DNA of 64,000 bases from Deltaproteobacteria bacterium (GTDB lineage Bacteria > Myxococcota_A > UBA796 > GCA-2862545): assembly GCA_007693595.1 (NCBI GenBank), contig REDI01000028.1:1-64000 (forward strand), read 5' to 3'. The notes below the pieces were generated by a model. The model was given only the letters and a program-made list of their open reading frames with translations, was not told where the DNA came from and ran no database searches. Positions 50,969 to 59,930 of the stretch are shown here, in pieces. The number at the start of each line of letters is the position of its first letter. Within the stretch, counting starts at the first letter, position 1. The position numbers were made by a program, and so were the translations under genes.

Positions 50969-51266
50969 GAGGGCCTCCAGAAGTAGGGGAGCAGGGGTTG
51001 CGGCCAGCCAGTCTAATGCATCCGCGTCGCTATGGGAAGGGCAGGCAGCCCAAGAAGCCCGCGATGGGCGGCTAGACCGCTCGCGGGGCTCGCGTTCATC
51101 GAAGCTCGACTCCTGGTGCCCTCCAGGCTGACCGCTCGACGGATCACGCGATATAGCGCTCCTTCCGAGCGAGAAAACCTGCGTCCCTCTCCGACGAAGC
51201 AGCGTCCCTGACCTGCCGACACGAGCCGATCCCATTAGGGACGGGTGCCATCTTGGAGTGCACCGC
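50969..51266. other. Divergent dksA/ileS intergenic region
   Basis: This 298-base gap is the longest without a gene. It must hold promoters for dksA and ileS. I found no convincing sigma-70 boxes, T-box leader or strong terminator. Short open frames across it are on varied strands and lack supporting ribosome sites. Confidence 0.5.
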
Positions 51267-54200
51267 ATGTTCGACCGTCTGCCGTCTCCCGCAAAGCTCG
51301 AAGATCAGATCCTCGACCTGTGGGATCGCGAGCGTATTTTCGAACGCTCGCTTGAGCGTGCCCAGGGAAGAGAGCCCTTCGTCTTCTTCGAAGGCCCACC
51401 GACCGCCAACGGGCTGCCCCACAATGGGCACGTCCTGACCCGCGTCATCAAAGACGTGATCCCTCGCTACAAGACCATGCGGGGCCACCTGGTGCGGCGC
51501 AAGGCCGGCTGGGACACCCACGGCCTGCCGGTCGAGATCGAGGTGCAGAAGGCCATGGGGCTCAAGGGTCGCCAAGGGATCCTCGACCACGGAATGGCGA
51601 ACTTCAACCGCGCGTGCCGCGACTCGGTCTTCCGCTACGTCGAGGAGTGGGACACGCTGACCCGTCAGATCGGCTTCTGGGTGGATCTCGACGACCCTTA
51701 CGTGACCTTTCACCGCGAGTACGTCGAGTCGGTGTGGTGGGCGCTCTCGCGCCTGCTCGACAAGGGCCTGCTCTATCAAGGCCACAAGGTCGTCTGGTGG
51801 TGGCCACAGGGGGGCACCACCCTCTCGGCCGCCGAGGTCGGCCTCGGCTATCGGGAGGTCGACGATCCCGCGATAACCGTCCGCTTTCGCGATGTTGATG
51901 ACCCGAGCACATCCTACCTGGCCTGGACCACGACCCCCTGGACCCTCCCCTCGAACGTCGCGCTGGCGGTAGGCGAGAGCATCTCCTACGCGCGCTGTGC
52001 CGATCCCGATGGGGGCACCGTGATCCTCGCCGCCGACCTGGCCGAGTCCTACGATCTCGAGATCCTCGATCGTCTGCCCGCCTCGGCGCTTCTCGGCCGA
52101 CGCTACACCCCACTGTACGACTTCGGTCCTCCCACCGAGGGGGAGGCCTTCGTGATCGTCTCGGGCGAGCACGTCACGACCGACGCTGGCACCGGCATCG
52201 TGCACACCGCCCCGGCCTTCGGCGAAGACGACATGAAGGTCGCCGAGCGCCAGGGGCTCGGTCTTCTCCAGCACATCCGGCCCGATGGCACCTTCGGGCC
52301 GAACACCCCGTGGGACGGAGTGTTCTGCAAAGACGCAGACCGCGCGATCATCGCGGAGCTGCGCGAGCGGGGGCTGCTCTTCAAGCGCGACGCCTACCGC
52401 CACGACTACCCCTTCAGCTACCGCGCTGACGATGAGCCACTCATCCAGTACGCCCGCCCAACCTGGTTCATCCGAACCACCGCCGTCATCGACGCGGTGA
52501 TCGAGAACAACCGGAAGATCGCCTGGCTGCCCGAGCACATCCGCGATGGACGCTTCGGCGACTTCCTTCGCAACAACGTCGACTGGGCCCTGTCTCGGGA
52601 GCGCTTCTGGGGAACGCCGCTCAACCTCTGGATCTGCGAGGACTGCGGCCAGATGCGAGCCCCCGCCTCGCTGACCGATCTCGAGGACTGGGGCGCCCAG
52701 GGCATCGATCACAGCGTCGACGAGCACCTGCGGATCCACCGCCCTTGGATCGACCAGGTCACCCTGCCGTGTACCGCCTGCGCGGGCACCCAGCGCCGGG
52801 TGCCCGAGGTCATCGACTGCTGGTTCGACTCGGGCTGTATGCCCTTCGCCCAGTGGGGCTTTCCCCACAAAGGGCTCGAGGCCTTCCGCGAGCAGTTCCC
52901 GGCAGACTTCATCTCCGAGGCCATCGATCAGACGCGCGGCTGGTTCTACTCCCTGTTGATGATCGGGACCCTGCTCTTCGACGAAGAGACCGTGCAGGAG
53001 TACGATCTGGCGGTGGGCGAGGCCCCCGTGCCCTACAAGAGCTGCGTGGTCCTCGGCCACGTCAGCGATGTGGAGGGGCGTAAAGAGTCCAAGTCCAAGG
53101 GCAACTACACCTCGCCGAACCTCGTGCTGCGCGGCACGGCCAAGCTCTTCGTCCTGCCCGATCCCGAGCTGAAGCCGGGGACGGTGGGGCTCAAACCCGA
53201 TCAGGTGCGCAGCCTCGAGCTCGGCGCCAAGGAGCGGGTCACCCTCTCCTCGGCCGAGGCGGGCGAGGGCCGGAGCCTGACGGCCAAGGTCGTCTCCACT
53301 GAAGTCGGGCCAAAGGATAGCTGTCACCTTCACCCCGACGACATCGCGACCCTGGAGCTCGACGGCACGGTCTGGTTCACCCTCCCCGGCGAAGCCCCCG
53401 GCGCCGACGCCTTCCGCTGGCTCTTTTGCGCCAGCAATCCTCCGTGGTCCAAAACCCGCCTGTCTATGCGCAACATCCGCGAAGGGCAGCGCGAGTTCCT
53501 GATCCGGCTGCGCAACGTCTACCAGTTCTTCTCGATCTACGCAGATATCGCCTACGATAAGGGCAGCTTCGATCCGCGTAGCACCCCGCCGCGCCCGCCG
53601 AGCGCCCGACCCGCCCTCGACCGCTGGATCCTCGACCAGCTCGCTCGCACGACCGCCGAGATGACCGAGCAGCTCGACGGCTACGGGATCTACGGCGCCG
53701 CCCGAGCCCTGCTCCGCTTCGTCGACGATCTCTCGAACTGGTACGTGCGCCGCAGCCGCGCCCGCTTCTGGAGCGAGGGCGACGAGCTGGCCGACGCCTT
53801 GTGGACACTCTACGAGGTGCTGGTTCACACCGCGCGCCTGCTCGCCCCCTTCGTGCCGTTCACCGCAGAGGCCCTGTGGCGCGAGCTCGTCGTGGGAGCT
53901 GGGCGAACCGATCTGCCTCCGAGCGTGCACCTGGCGGACTGGCCGGAGCCCCAGCCGCTCCACCTCGACCCGGCCCTGCACGCCGACATGGCCCTGGTAC
54001 GTCAGCTCGCCAGCCTCGGGCTCGCCGCGCGCACCGCCTCCAAGGTCAAGGTCCGTCAGCCCCTCCAGGCCATCAGCGTGGTGCTCGCCGATCCCTCCCG
54101 GCAGCCCGCGGTCGAGGCCCTCTCCGAGCTCCTCAGCGATGAGCTCAACGTGCGCGAGATCCGCTTCGCCACCGACGCGAGCACGTTCGTAAACCTCAAG

Positions 54201-54731
54201 CTCAAGCCCGACTACAAGAAGCTCGGTCGCCGACTGGGCAAAGACATGAAGGCCTGCGCCGCCGCGTTGGCCCAACTCGATCCCACGCAAGCCAAGACGT
54301 CTCTCGATCAGGGCAGCCTCGGTCTCGAACTCGGCGACGGTCGCCACCTCGAGCTGACCCCCGAAGAGGTCATCGTACAGGTCGAAGCGCAAGGCACCTT
54401 CGAGGCCGCCAGCTCCCCCGAGGCCGTGGTCGCGCTGCACACCGAGATCGACCAAGACCTCCGGGCCGAAGGCTTCGTGCGCGAGCTCACCAGTCGAGTC
54501 CAAGGGGTCCGCAAGCAGCTCGATCTGGGCTTCACCCAGCGCATCGAGCTCTGGCTGAGCGGCGATCCCAACCGTCTGCTCTTCGTCAACCCGAGCTTCT
54601 TTTCCTACCTCGCCCGAGAGTGCTTGGTCCGGGGCGAGCCCCACCTCGGCGCCGACGCCCCCGAAGGCGTGCCCCGCTTCGAGGTCAACGTGGACGGCGA
54701 GCCGATCATCGTCGGGGTCCGAGCGCTCTAG
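51267..54731 (+). CDS. ileS: Isoleucyl-tRNA synthetase with altered KMSKS and insertion
   Basis: IleRS charges tRNA-Ile. The ATG at 51267 lies eight bases after GGAG and gives 1154 residues (MFDRLPSPAKLEDQILDLW). The HIGH signature is 'PPTANGLPHNGHVLTRVIKD'. The editing domain has 'AWTTTPWTLPSNVALAVG' and 'DAGTGIVHTAPAFGEDD'. Two CxxC pairs ('CEDCGQM', 'CTACAGT') can bind zinc. The catalytic loop near residue 606 reads KESKSKGN instead of KMSKS. After it comes an extra segment of about 90 residues (roughly 615-710) with beta-barrel-like strands before 'GADAFRWLFCASNPPWSKTR'. The anticodon domain follows. It resembles the type 2 IleRS group associated with mupirocin insensitivity in other bacteria. 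Confidence 0.96.
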   Translation: MFDRLPSPAKLEDQILDLWDRERIFERSLERAQGREPFVFFEGPPTANGLPHNGHVLTRVIKDVIPRYKTMRGHLVRRKAGWDTHGLPVEIEVQKAMGLKGRQGILDHGMANFNRACRDSVFRYVEEWDTLTRQIGFWVDLDDPYVTFHREYVESVWWALSRLLDKGLLYQGHKVVWWWPQGGTTLSAAEVGLGYREVDDPAITVRFRDVDDPSTSYLAWTTTPWTLPSNVALAVGESISYARCADPDGGTVILAADLAESYDLEILDRLPASALLGRRYTPLYDFGPPTEGEAFVIVSGEHVTTDAGTGIVHTAPAFGEDDMKVAERQGLGLLQHIRPDGTFGPNTPWDGVFCKDADRAIIAELRERGLLFKRDAYRHDYPFSYRADDEPLIQYARPTWFIRTTAVIDAVIENNRKIAWLPEHIRDGRFGDFLRNNVDWALSRERFWGTPLNLWICEDCGQMRAPASLTDLEDWGAQGIDHSVDEHLRIHRPWIDQVTLPCTACAGTQRRVPEVIDCWFDSGCMPFAQWGFPHKGLEAFREQFPADFISEAIDQTRGWFYSLLMIGTLLFDEETVQEYDLAVGEAPVPYKSCVVLGHVSDVEGRKESKSKGNYTSPNLVLRGTAKLFVLPDPELKPGTVGLKPDQVRSLELGAKERVTLSSAEAGEGRSLTAKVVSTEVGPKDSCHLHPDDIATLELDGTVWFTLPGEAPGADAFRWLFCASNPPWSKTRLSMRNIREGQREFLIRLRNVYQFFSIYADIAYDKGSFDPRSTPPRPPSARPALDRWILDQLARTTAEMTEQLDGYGIYGAARALLRFVDDLSNWYVRRSRARFWSEGDELADALWTLYEVLVHTARLLAPFVPFTAEALWRELVVGAGRTDLPPSVHLADWPEPQPLHLDPALHADMALVRQLASLGLAARTASKVKVRQPLQAISVVLADPSRQPAVEALSELLSDELNVREIRFATDASTFVNLKLKPDYKKLGRRLGKDMKACAAALAQLDPTQAKTSLDQGSLGLELGDGRHLELTPEEVIVQVEAQGTFEAASSPEAVVALHTEIDQDLRAEGFVRELTSRVQGVRKQLDLGFTQRIELWLSGDPNRLLFVNPSFFSYLARECLVRGEPHLGADAPEGVPRFEVNVDGEPIIVGVRAL

Positions 54732-54732
54732 C

Positions 54733-54757
54733 GGAGCGCTCTTGGGTGGGGCGCTCC
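54733..54757. terminator. Hairpin between convergent genes after ileS
   Basis: GGAGCGC (54733-54739) pairs perfectly with GCGCTCC (54751-54757), loop 11 bases, immediately after the ileS stop and overlapping the stop of the converging gene. No U-tract is present. Confidence 0.35.
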
Positions 54758-55818
54758 TAGCTCGGTGCATCCCAGATCAGCGGCCAGACCTCTTCAGCGC
54801 GTCGCTGACCGATCACCGCGGCCTTACAGAACCAGCGCCATCGCTCGACCCGGTCGTCCGGGGGGGGGTGCACGTCGACATCGTAGACGTGGGGCGCGTC
54901 GGAGACGTACTGGCCGCCGAGGAAGCGGAAGACCTGACCGAGCTGAAAGCTGGCGTTGCCGTCGCCGGTGGCGGTGAGCGCTCGGCCCGCACAGAGGGCC
55001 ACCCCGTCGAGGGCAGCGTCGAGGGGGGGGAGGATGGACTGTGAGGGGAGCTGCACGAGGTGGCTCGCGAGCTCGGCGAGCGCGTGGACCAGCACCAGAT
55101 CCCGGCCGCCGTCTTCGGCTGTGACCCGCGCGGCTGTCTCGACCCAGTCCTCGACGCGATCGCGCACGGTGAGCGAGAGCCGGTCGGTGATCCACTGCAG
55201 CGAGCCGTCGGCGAGCCAGGCGCGCACCTGATCTTCCTGGAAGTCGGGACCGAGCGGATCGCGGTCGAAGTCGTGAGAGGCGAGCACGCGGGTGATCGGC
55301 AGTCCGCGCTGCCCCGAGATGGCGCGCCCCGCTCGCAGGGCGAAGGCGACTCGGCTCAGCGGAGGGATCGGCGCCCCGAAGAGGATGTCGAGGATGAGGG
55401 TCTCGACAGACATCCCGGCGCCGGTCAAGGCCCTGCGCAGATCTTTGGCGAGGTGCCGCGCGTCGACCCGAGCGTCGCGGGTGAGTCGAACGTAGGCCTG
55501 GGTGGCAGGGTGGACGCCTTCTTGGCCGCGATCGACCTCAAACCATCCATCGGTCCCGTCGTTCTGGACCGAGAGCAGGAGCGGCTCAGTCGGCGGACCG
55601 GACACGACGACGGTCGCGCCCATGCCGTCTTTGCGGCCGACCCCGCACGACGCGAGCACCGGAGCGTGGACCACGGCGGGACCTGGGACGGGGGTGATGT
55701 CGTCGGGGTCTCCGACGATGTCGACGCGAAGGCGTAGTCCGAGCTGTCGGGCGCGGGTCATGAGCAAGATGGCGGCGGTGGTCGCGCCGGGGCTGCTGCC
55801 ACGAAGGGCGACGTCCAT
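54757..55818 (-). CDS. Hypothetical cytoplasmic protein
   Basis: GAGGA five bases upstream favours the ATG at 55818 over the GTG at 55836, giving 353 residues (MDVALRGSSPGATTAAILLM). There is no signal peptide. The N-terminal half looks alpha/beta ('LGLRLRVDIVGDPDDITPVP', 'PAVVHAPVLASCGVGRKDGM'), the C-terminal half is mostly helical ('VHALAELASHLVQLPSQSIL', 'VERWRWFCKAAVIGQRRAEE'). I recognise no family and no catalytic motif. It converges with ileS and is followed upstream by the KptA-Nudix gene on the same strand, 65 bases away. Confidence 0.65.
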   Translation of the reverse strand: MDVALRGSSPGATTAAILLMTRARQLGLRLRVDIVGDPDDITPVPGPAVVHAPVLASCGVGRKDGMGATVVVSGPPTEPLLLSVQNDGTDGWFEVDRGQEGVHPATQAYVRLTRDARVDARHLAKDLRRALTGAGMSVETLILDILFGAPIPPLSRVAFALRAGRAISGQRGLPITRVLASHDFDRDPLGPDFQEDQVRAWLADGSLQWITDRLSLTVRDRVEDWVETAARVTAEDGGRDLVLVHALAELASHLVQLPSQSILPPLDAALDGVALCAGRALTATGDGNASFQLGQVFRFLGGQYVSDAPHVYDVDVHPPPDDRVERWRWFCKAAVIGQRRAEEVWPLIWDAPS

Positions 55819-55883
55819 GAAGATCCTCGGGGTCACAGGGGAGCGTGGAGGGTAGCAGATGACGAGAGGCCTACGGAGAGGGC

Positions 55884-56900
55884 TCAGCGATGGCTGGGAT
55901 CGCGCAGGAGTTCGGCGACTCGCTTCATGACGGGCTGCAGGCTGCTGTGGGTCACGGCACGCACCGCTTCGTCGACGGGGAACCAGGCCACATCCGAGAT
56001 CCCTTCCGAAGCACGAGGCGTGAAGCCCTCGATGGGCTCCAGCGGCTCGAGCAGGTAGAGGTAGACGCTCTTCAGTCGAGGATGTCCCCCTGGGATGAGA
56101 AAGCCGTAGCGCGCCGTGTCGATGAACTTCATGACCTTGAGGGCCGCCGAGATCCCGAGCTCCTCTTGCACCTCGCGGATCGCCGTCGCTTCGGGCGTCT
56201 CGCCCGGCTCCAGCTTGCCCTTGGCGACCTCCCAGGTCGCGCCGGACCGGCGGGTCACCTTGACCAAGGCGAGCTCAAACCCGCCATCGGAGGCCCGTCG
56301 GACCGGGAATCCCCCGGCGGAGTGCTGCTCGGCGTAGCCCTCCTGTAGGTTGAGGATGGCGGAGGTGGGGATCGGGGAAGAGAGATACAGGCCCGTCTTT
56401 CGGTTTCGAAAGAACGAGACGCCTTTGCGTCGCGCGCGGCTGGCGTCGATCACGAGCACCTCAGGGAGGGCGCCCCGGAGCCGATGCGCCACCCGCCAGG
56501 CGTGAGCCTCGTCGCCCGAGAGATAGACGTGCCGCTCGGGTCCCGCGGTGAGGAGGTCTTGATCCCGGACCTCAGCGGCCCTCTCTGCCGTGGTCGCGTG
56601 GTAGAGGATGTCGGGTGGGGTGCAGCGAGGGTGGCGACGGGGCGCTCGCCACTTCTCCTTGGCGCGACTTCGGGAGAGCGCGCGGATCCGAAGCTCGCGG
56701 ACCTCGAAGCGCGTCGTTTGGGCTCCGGTGACCAGGTCACGAACCACGGTGGTGGTGACCTCGGTCCGCATAAGCTTAGACGCCGCTCGGCAAGCCTCCT
56801 CGAGCGGGACCCACCCCTGCTCGTCGGGCTTCAGCCCGCCTACCTCGGGGCGATGCCGAAGCAGGAAGGCGAGGGTCTTAGAGAGGCGAACACGATCCAT
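55884..56900 (-). CDS. KptA/Tpt1-like RNA 2'-phosphotransferase fused to Nudix hydrolase
   Basis: The 338-residue product joins two enzymes. Residues 1-180 match KptA/Tpt1, which removes an RNA 2'-phosphate using NAD+: 'LSKTLAFLLRHRPEVGGL' with Arg15-His16, 'GWVPLEEACRAA', 'ILYHATTAERAAEV', 'RHVYLSGDEAHAWRVAHR' and 'GVSFFRNRKTGLYLSSPIP'. The usual RAxQGHS segment is divergent ('IRALSRSRAKEKW', 72-84), so activity may be changed. Residues 200-335 form a Nudix domain with a complete Nudix box (228-250, starting GKLEPGET and containing REVQEELGI). Nudix enzymes hydrolyse nucleoside diphosphate derivatives, so the fusion may clean up ADP-ribose-phosphate products. The ATG at 56900 has no good upstream alternative. 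Confidence 0.9.
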   Translation of the reverse strand: MDRVRLSKTLAFLLRHRPEVGGLKPDEQGWVPLEEACRAASKLMRTEVTTTVVRDLVTGAQTTRFEVRELRIRALSRSRAKEKWRAPRRHPRCTPPDILYHATTAERAAEVRDQDLLTAGPERHVYLSGDEAHAWRVAHRLRGALPEVLVIDASRARRKGVSFFRNRKTGLYLSSPIPTSAILNLQEGYAEQHSAGGFPVRRASDGGFELALVKVTRRSGATWEVAKGKLEPGETPEATAIREVQEELGISAALKVMKFIDTARYGFLIPGGHPRLKSVYLYLLEPLEPIEGFTPRASEGISDVAWFPVDEAVRAVTHSSLQPVMKRVAELLRDPSHR

Positions 56901-56952
56901 GGGCTCCGCTCTAGGGCGTCCGACCCACCCGAGGGGGGGCGGTGAAGGGTAC

Positions 56953-57753
56953 CTATTCGGCCTGCTCGCGCCGCTCTGGCTTGCCGTGCTCGACTTCGTC
57001 GATGAGATCGCCGCCGGGATTATAAAGGCGGGCGCGATCGTAGCCGTTGTGCCAGATCGGCTTGGGTTGGCCGAGGAAGATCTGTAGCTGAAGCTCAGGG
57101 TCGCGCTGATGCTCCCCGCGCCCGGTGTGGACGAGCACGGTGTGACCCGCCGGGATCACGAGGCTCGGGAAGTCGAAGCGCTGCCCGTCAAAGTTTGTAA
57201 GGTAGAACCCTTCGACATCGAGGGGCTCTGCCGTAATGTTGCACACCCGCAGGTACTCCCCGTTGAGGTTGTACTCTTCGTTGCCACGAGCGCGGGCATG
57301 AAAGGAGCTGATGTGGAGCTCGCCTTGATACCGATCGGTGGACCAGATCCCCTTCTTAGCCTTTCTGGCCTTCTCTTGGGCCTTAAGCAGGGGGGTGGGG
57401 TCTTCGGGCTCGGGAGGGATCAGAAAGACGTGACCGAAGCCCTCTTCGATCAGGCGCAGCGAGAGGTCGTTCTTTCCGACCCGGACCCCGGCGATCAGGC
57501 GACCGTAGCCATCGCGCGGGTTGTCGGGATCGACGACGAGGGTCACCTTGCGGCCCAAGACGAGCTTCTCGGCGAGGCGCGTGGCCTCGGCGGCGAAGGG
57601 CTCGGGGGGGCGCTTCTCGGGGGCGTTCACCCACTTGACGCGCACTTTGTCGCCGTTGTCGAGAGTGACGGTATCGCCGTCGTAGACGTGCACCACCTGG
57701 GCGGTGGTCGGGACATCGGCGAGGCTGAGCAGTGCGAAGAGGAACCAGAACAT
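56953..57753 (-). CDS. Exported SNase-like nuclease with lamin-tail domain
   Basis: The ATG at 57753 gives 266 residues with a signal peptide (MFWFLFALLSLADV); nine more residues are possible upstream. Residues 20-135 match the thermonuclease OB fold: 'VVHVYDGDTVTLDNGDKVRV', the catalytic-type 'DGYGRLIAGVRVGKNDLSLR', and 'RLIEEGFGHVF'. The expected active-site Arg and Glu/Asp appear in 'VKWVNAPEKRPPEPFAAEA', where the usual 'RLxGIDAPE' Arg is replaced by Lys. A lamin-tail (LTD) immunoglobulin-like domain follows at about 145-255 ('GELHISSFHARARGNEEYNL', 'LVIPAGHTVLVHTGRGEH'). LTD is thought to bind membranes or polymers. It precedes the retropepsin gene region on the same strand. Confidence 0.85.
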   Translation of the reverse strand: MFWFLFALLSLADVPTTAQVVHVYDGDTVTLDNGDKVRVKWVNAPEKRPPEPFAAEATRLAEKLVLGRKVTLVVDPDNPRDGYGRLIAGVRVGKNDLSLRLIEEGFGHVFLIPPEPEDPTPLLKAQEKARKAKKGIWSTDRYQGELHISSFHARARGNEEYNLNGEYLRVCNITAEPLDVEGFYLTNFDGQRFDFPSLVIPAGHTVLVHTGRGEHQRDPELQLQIFLGQPKPIWHNGYDRARLYNPGGDLIDEVEHGKPERREQAE

Positions 57754-57784
57754 GCCGCCAACATAGCACCCGCTCGGCACATCG

Positions 57785-59818
57785 TCACCGCGGCTGCCTC
57801 AGGCTCTGGATCCGCTCGACCTGCCACTGCATGTAGACATCGTCGGGCAGCAGCCGCGCGGCCTCGGTGGAGGCGTGCAAGGCTTGGTCGATCTCTCCGC
57901 GGGCGACGTGCACGACGGCCTTGGTGTCGAGGTAGTCTGAGCGCGGTCCCTCGATCCGAAGCGCGCGGTCGACCAGCCGGAGCGCTCGGTCGAGATCCTG
58001 CTGCGCCAGGGCGAGGTACCAGGCCGTGCAGTTGTGCCGGCCGCTCCGGCTCGAAAAGGCCTCGCAGTCCCGCTCCAGCCCCTCGCTCAGGTAGGTCTGG
58101 ACGCGCTCTTCATCACCGATGACCCGATACGAAGCCACCAAGAAGTCCAACGGCCGAAGCTGGGGGTGCAGCCGCTCCGTCGCTTCGAGCAGATCGGACC
58201 GAAACGTCGCGATGTCGGCCTCGTCGCGCAGGAGCGAGGCGTAGAACCACTGCGCCTTGCCGTCGGTCGGGTATTCCCGCACGAGCTGGCGAACCCGCGC
58301 CATCGCACCATGGTGATCGCCCATCCTCAGCGCGAGCCGGGATCGGCGAAGCAAGAAGCCCGAGGGGTTCTGGCGGAGTCTGGCCGCCTGGATCAGGGCA
58401 TCGTTCGCCTCATCGAGCCGATCGGTGGCGGCCAGGGCGTCGGAGAGCGCCAGGTGGGCCTGCGCCGCCTCGGGGCGCACCAGCGCGGCCTCGCTCGCCA
58501 AGCGCAGCGCTTTTTCAACCTCGCCATCCAAGATCAGGCCGTTGACACCCGAGATGATCTCGTCTTCGTCGACCAAGCCCTCGGGCCCGAGATCGCCCAG
58601 GGCCTCCCACGCTGCGGGGAGGTCTGCCCGGTAGCGCAAGGCGCGGGCCAGGAGCACCCGACCCTCGGCGTCGTCAGGGTAGTTGTCGATCCAGCGGCGG
58701 AGATGCTCGATCGCACGGTCGGTTCGATCGAGGGCGATCAGGTAGCGCGCTCGCTGCAGATCGCGCTCCGGAGCGCGGGGGCCGAAGGCCTTGAGATCTT
58801 GGGCGAGGAGGATCTTGTGGCCGTCGCGCAAGCGCTTGGGGCCCCAGGAGCGCTTGAGGGCCAACCTTCCATCGACGGGATCGAGCCAGACTCGATGATC
58901 CGCGAGGAGCTGATGCCCGATGAGCCCCCGCGTCGCGAGGCTGGGCGCACCCCTGTGGGTGTCGTACCCGAGCCACTGCGCCTGAAGGTCTACGTCGAAG
59001 GTTCGGCCTCCGAGCTCGACCCGCTGAACGGGGATCCGTCGGGTCTGCTTGAGGAACTGGCTCGGCGGGAGGAACTCGCTGGCCCCGACGCCGTAGACCG
59101 GCTCCAGCCCCTCGGAGGCGACACCCGCGAAGGGGCGCCCGGTCGCGCCAGCGAAGAGCAGGGCGCTCGCTCCAGTGTCGAGCTGGACCGTGACGGTCTC
59201 GGTTACGACAGGGTCGGAGTCGGTCGTGACCGTGATGCGGGTCTCGATGGCGTTGCCCACCTGGCGGAGCTCGCCGCCTCGCTTGAGCGGGGGCCCGTCC
59301 CCTGGGCGCAGGAGCAGCATGCGGTCCTTGGGATAGTCGATGCGCAAGGTGAAGCGCTTCCAGGTTTCCATGCCCAGGATACCCGCGACAGGCATGAAGC
59401 CCGCGGTGCTGCTCACCCCGCGAACGCCGACGGCGAAGGGAACCTCTCGGAGGGTCGCGTCCCCGAGCACCAGCTCCGGCGCGACCGCGCGACCGGCGGT
59501 GGTGCGCCCGCTCAACCCCGCCAGGGAGTAGCGCTTCTCTTCGATCTCGAGCCCAAGCTCCTGCGCGACCTCCCGGTGCAGGACGTTGACGTCCGCTCCG
59601 GTGTCGACCAGGAAGAGCAAGTGAGGGGAGTCACCGATCGTGGCCTGGACGTAGATCCGGTTCGCTCCGGCGGCTGGGCGCAAGAGATCGAGCTTCACGC
59701 GGCGAGGCCCCTCCCAGCACAGAGAGCACCCCTCGTCCGAGAGCTGAGGGAGGCGGGGGCGCGCACAGCCTGCGAGCATCCCGAGGATCGCTAGCCCGAA
59801 AAGTGCGCGCACCGACAT
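57785..59818 (-). CDS. Lipoprotein with tandem retropepsin-like domains and TPRs
   Basis: The ATG at 59818 gives 677 residues with a lipoprotein signal (MSVRALFGLAILGMLAGC). Two retropepsin-like aspartic protease lobes follow. The first has 'HLLFLVDTGADVNVLHREVA' with Asp-Thr-Gly and 'VAGILGMETWKRFTLRIDYP'; the second has 'VTVQLDTGASALLFAGA' and 'TRGLIGHQLLADHRVWLDPV'. Retropepsins usually dimerise to form one site; here both halves are in one chain. From about residue 350, TPR-like helical repeats fill the rest ('LDRTDRAIEHLRRWIDNYPD', 'ALSDALAATDRLDEANDALI', 'VVHVARGEIDQALHASTEAA'). The substrate is unknown. AGGAGGG lies upstream. Confidence 0.85.
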   Translation of the reverse strand: MSVRALFGLAILGMLAGCARPRLPQLSDEGCSLCWEGPRRVKLDLLRPAAGANRIYVQATIGDSPHLLFLVDTGADVNVLHREVAQELGLEIEEKRYSLAGLSGRTTAGRAVAPELVLGDATLREVPFAVGVRGVSSTAGFMPVAGILGMETWKRFTLRIDYPKDRMLLLRPGDGPPLKRGGELRQVGNAIETRITVTTDSDPVVTETVTVQLDTGASALLFAGATGRPFAGVASEGLEPVYGVGASEFLPPSQFLKQTRRIPVQRVELGGRTFDVDLQAQWLGYDTHRGAPSLATRGLIGHQLLADHRVWLDPVDGRLALKRSWGPKRLRDGHKILLAQDLKAFGPRAPERDLQRARYLIALDRTDRAIEHLRRWIDNYPDDAEGRVLLARALRYRADLPAAWEALGDLGPEGLVDEDEIISGVNGLILDGEVEKALRLASEAALVRPEAAQAHLALSDALAATDRLDEANDALIQAARLRQNPSGFLLRRSRLALRMGDHHGAMARVRQLVREYPTDGKAQWFYASLLRDEADIATFRSDLLEATERLHPQLRPLDFLVASYRVIGDEERVQTYLSEGLERDCEAFSSRSGRHNCTAWYLALAQQDLDRALRLVDRALRIEGPRSDYLDTKAVVHVARGEIDQALHASTEAARLLPDDVYMQWQVERIQSLRQPR

Positions 59819-59828
59819 GCTCCTCTCA

Positions 59829-59848
59829 GCTACCCTCCTGAAGGTAGC
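59829..59848. promoter_or_regulatory. Inverted repeat in divergent promoter region
   Basis: GCTACC (59829-59834) and GGTAGC (59843-59848) are perfect inverted repeats, eight bases apart, followed by another GGTAGCC at 59861-59867. The site lies between the retropepsin gene (minus) and the EAD-like gene (plus), so it may be a shared operator. Confidence 0.35.
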
Positions 59849-59930
59849 CCCTCCGGGGCCGGTAGCCAACCTCCGCCCATCCCGAAGAGTCGTGCCTTCC
59901 CGGACAGGCCCGACGCGATACACTCTGACC

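Noticed and set aside
50969-51266. T-box leader for ileS
   Set aside because: No T-box sequence, specifier loop or terminator/antiterminator pair was found in the 298 bases.
51144-54770. Long open frame of 1208 codons on the minus strand over ileS
   Set aside because: It mirrors a well-supported ileS on the plus strand. High GC leaves antisense frames open; the product has low complexity, with many Val/Leu/Gly and His, and no known domain.
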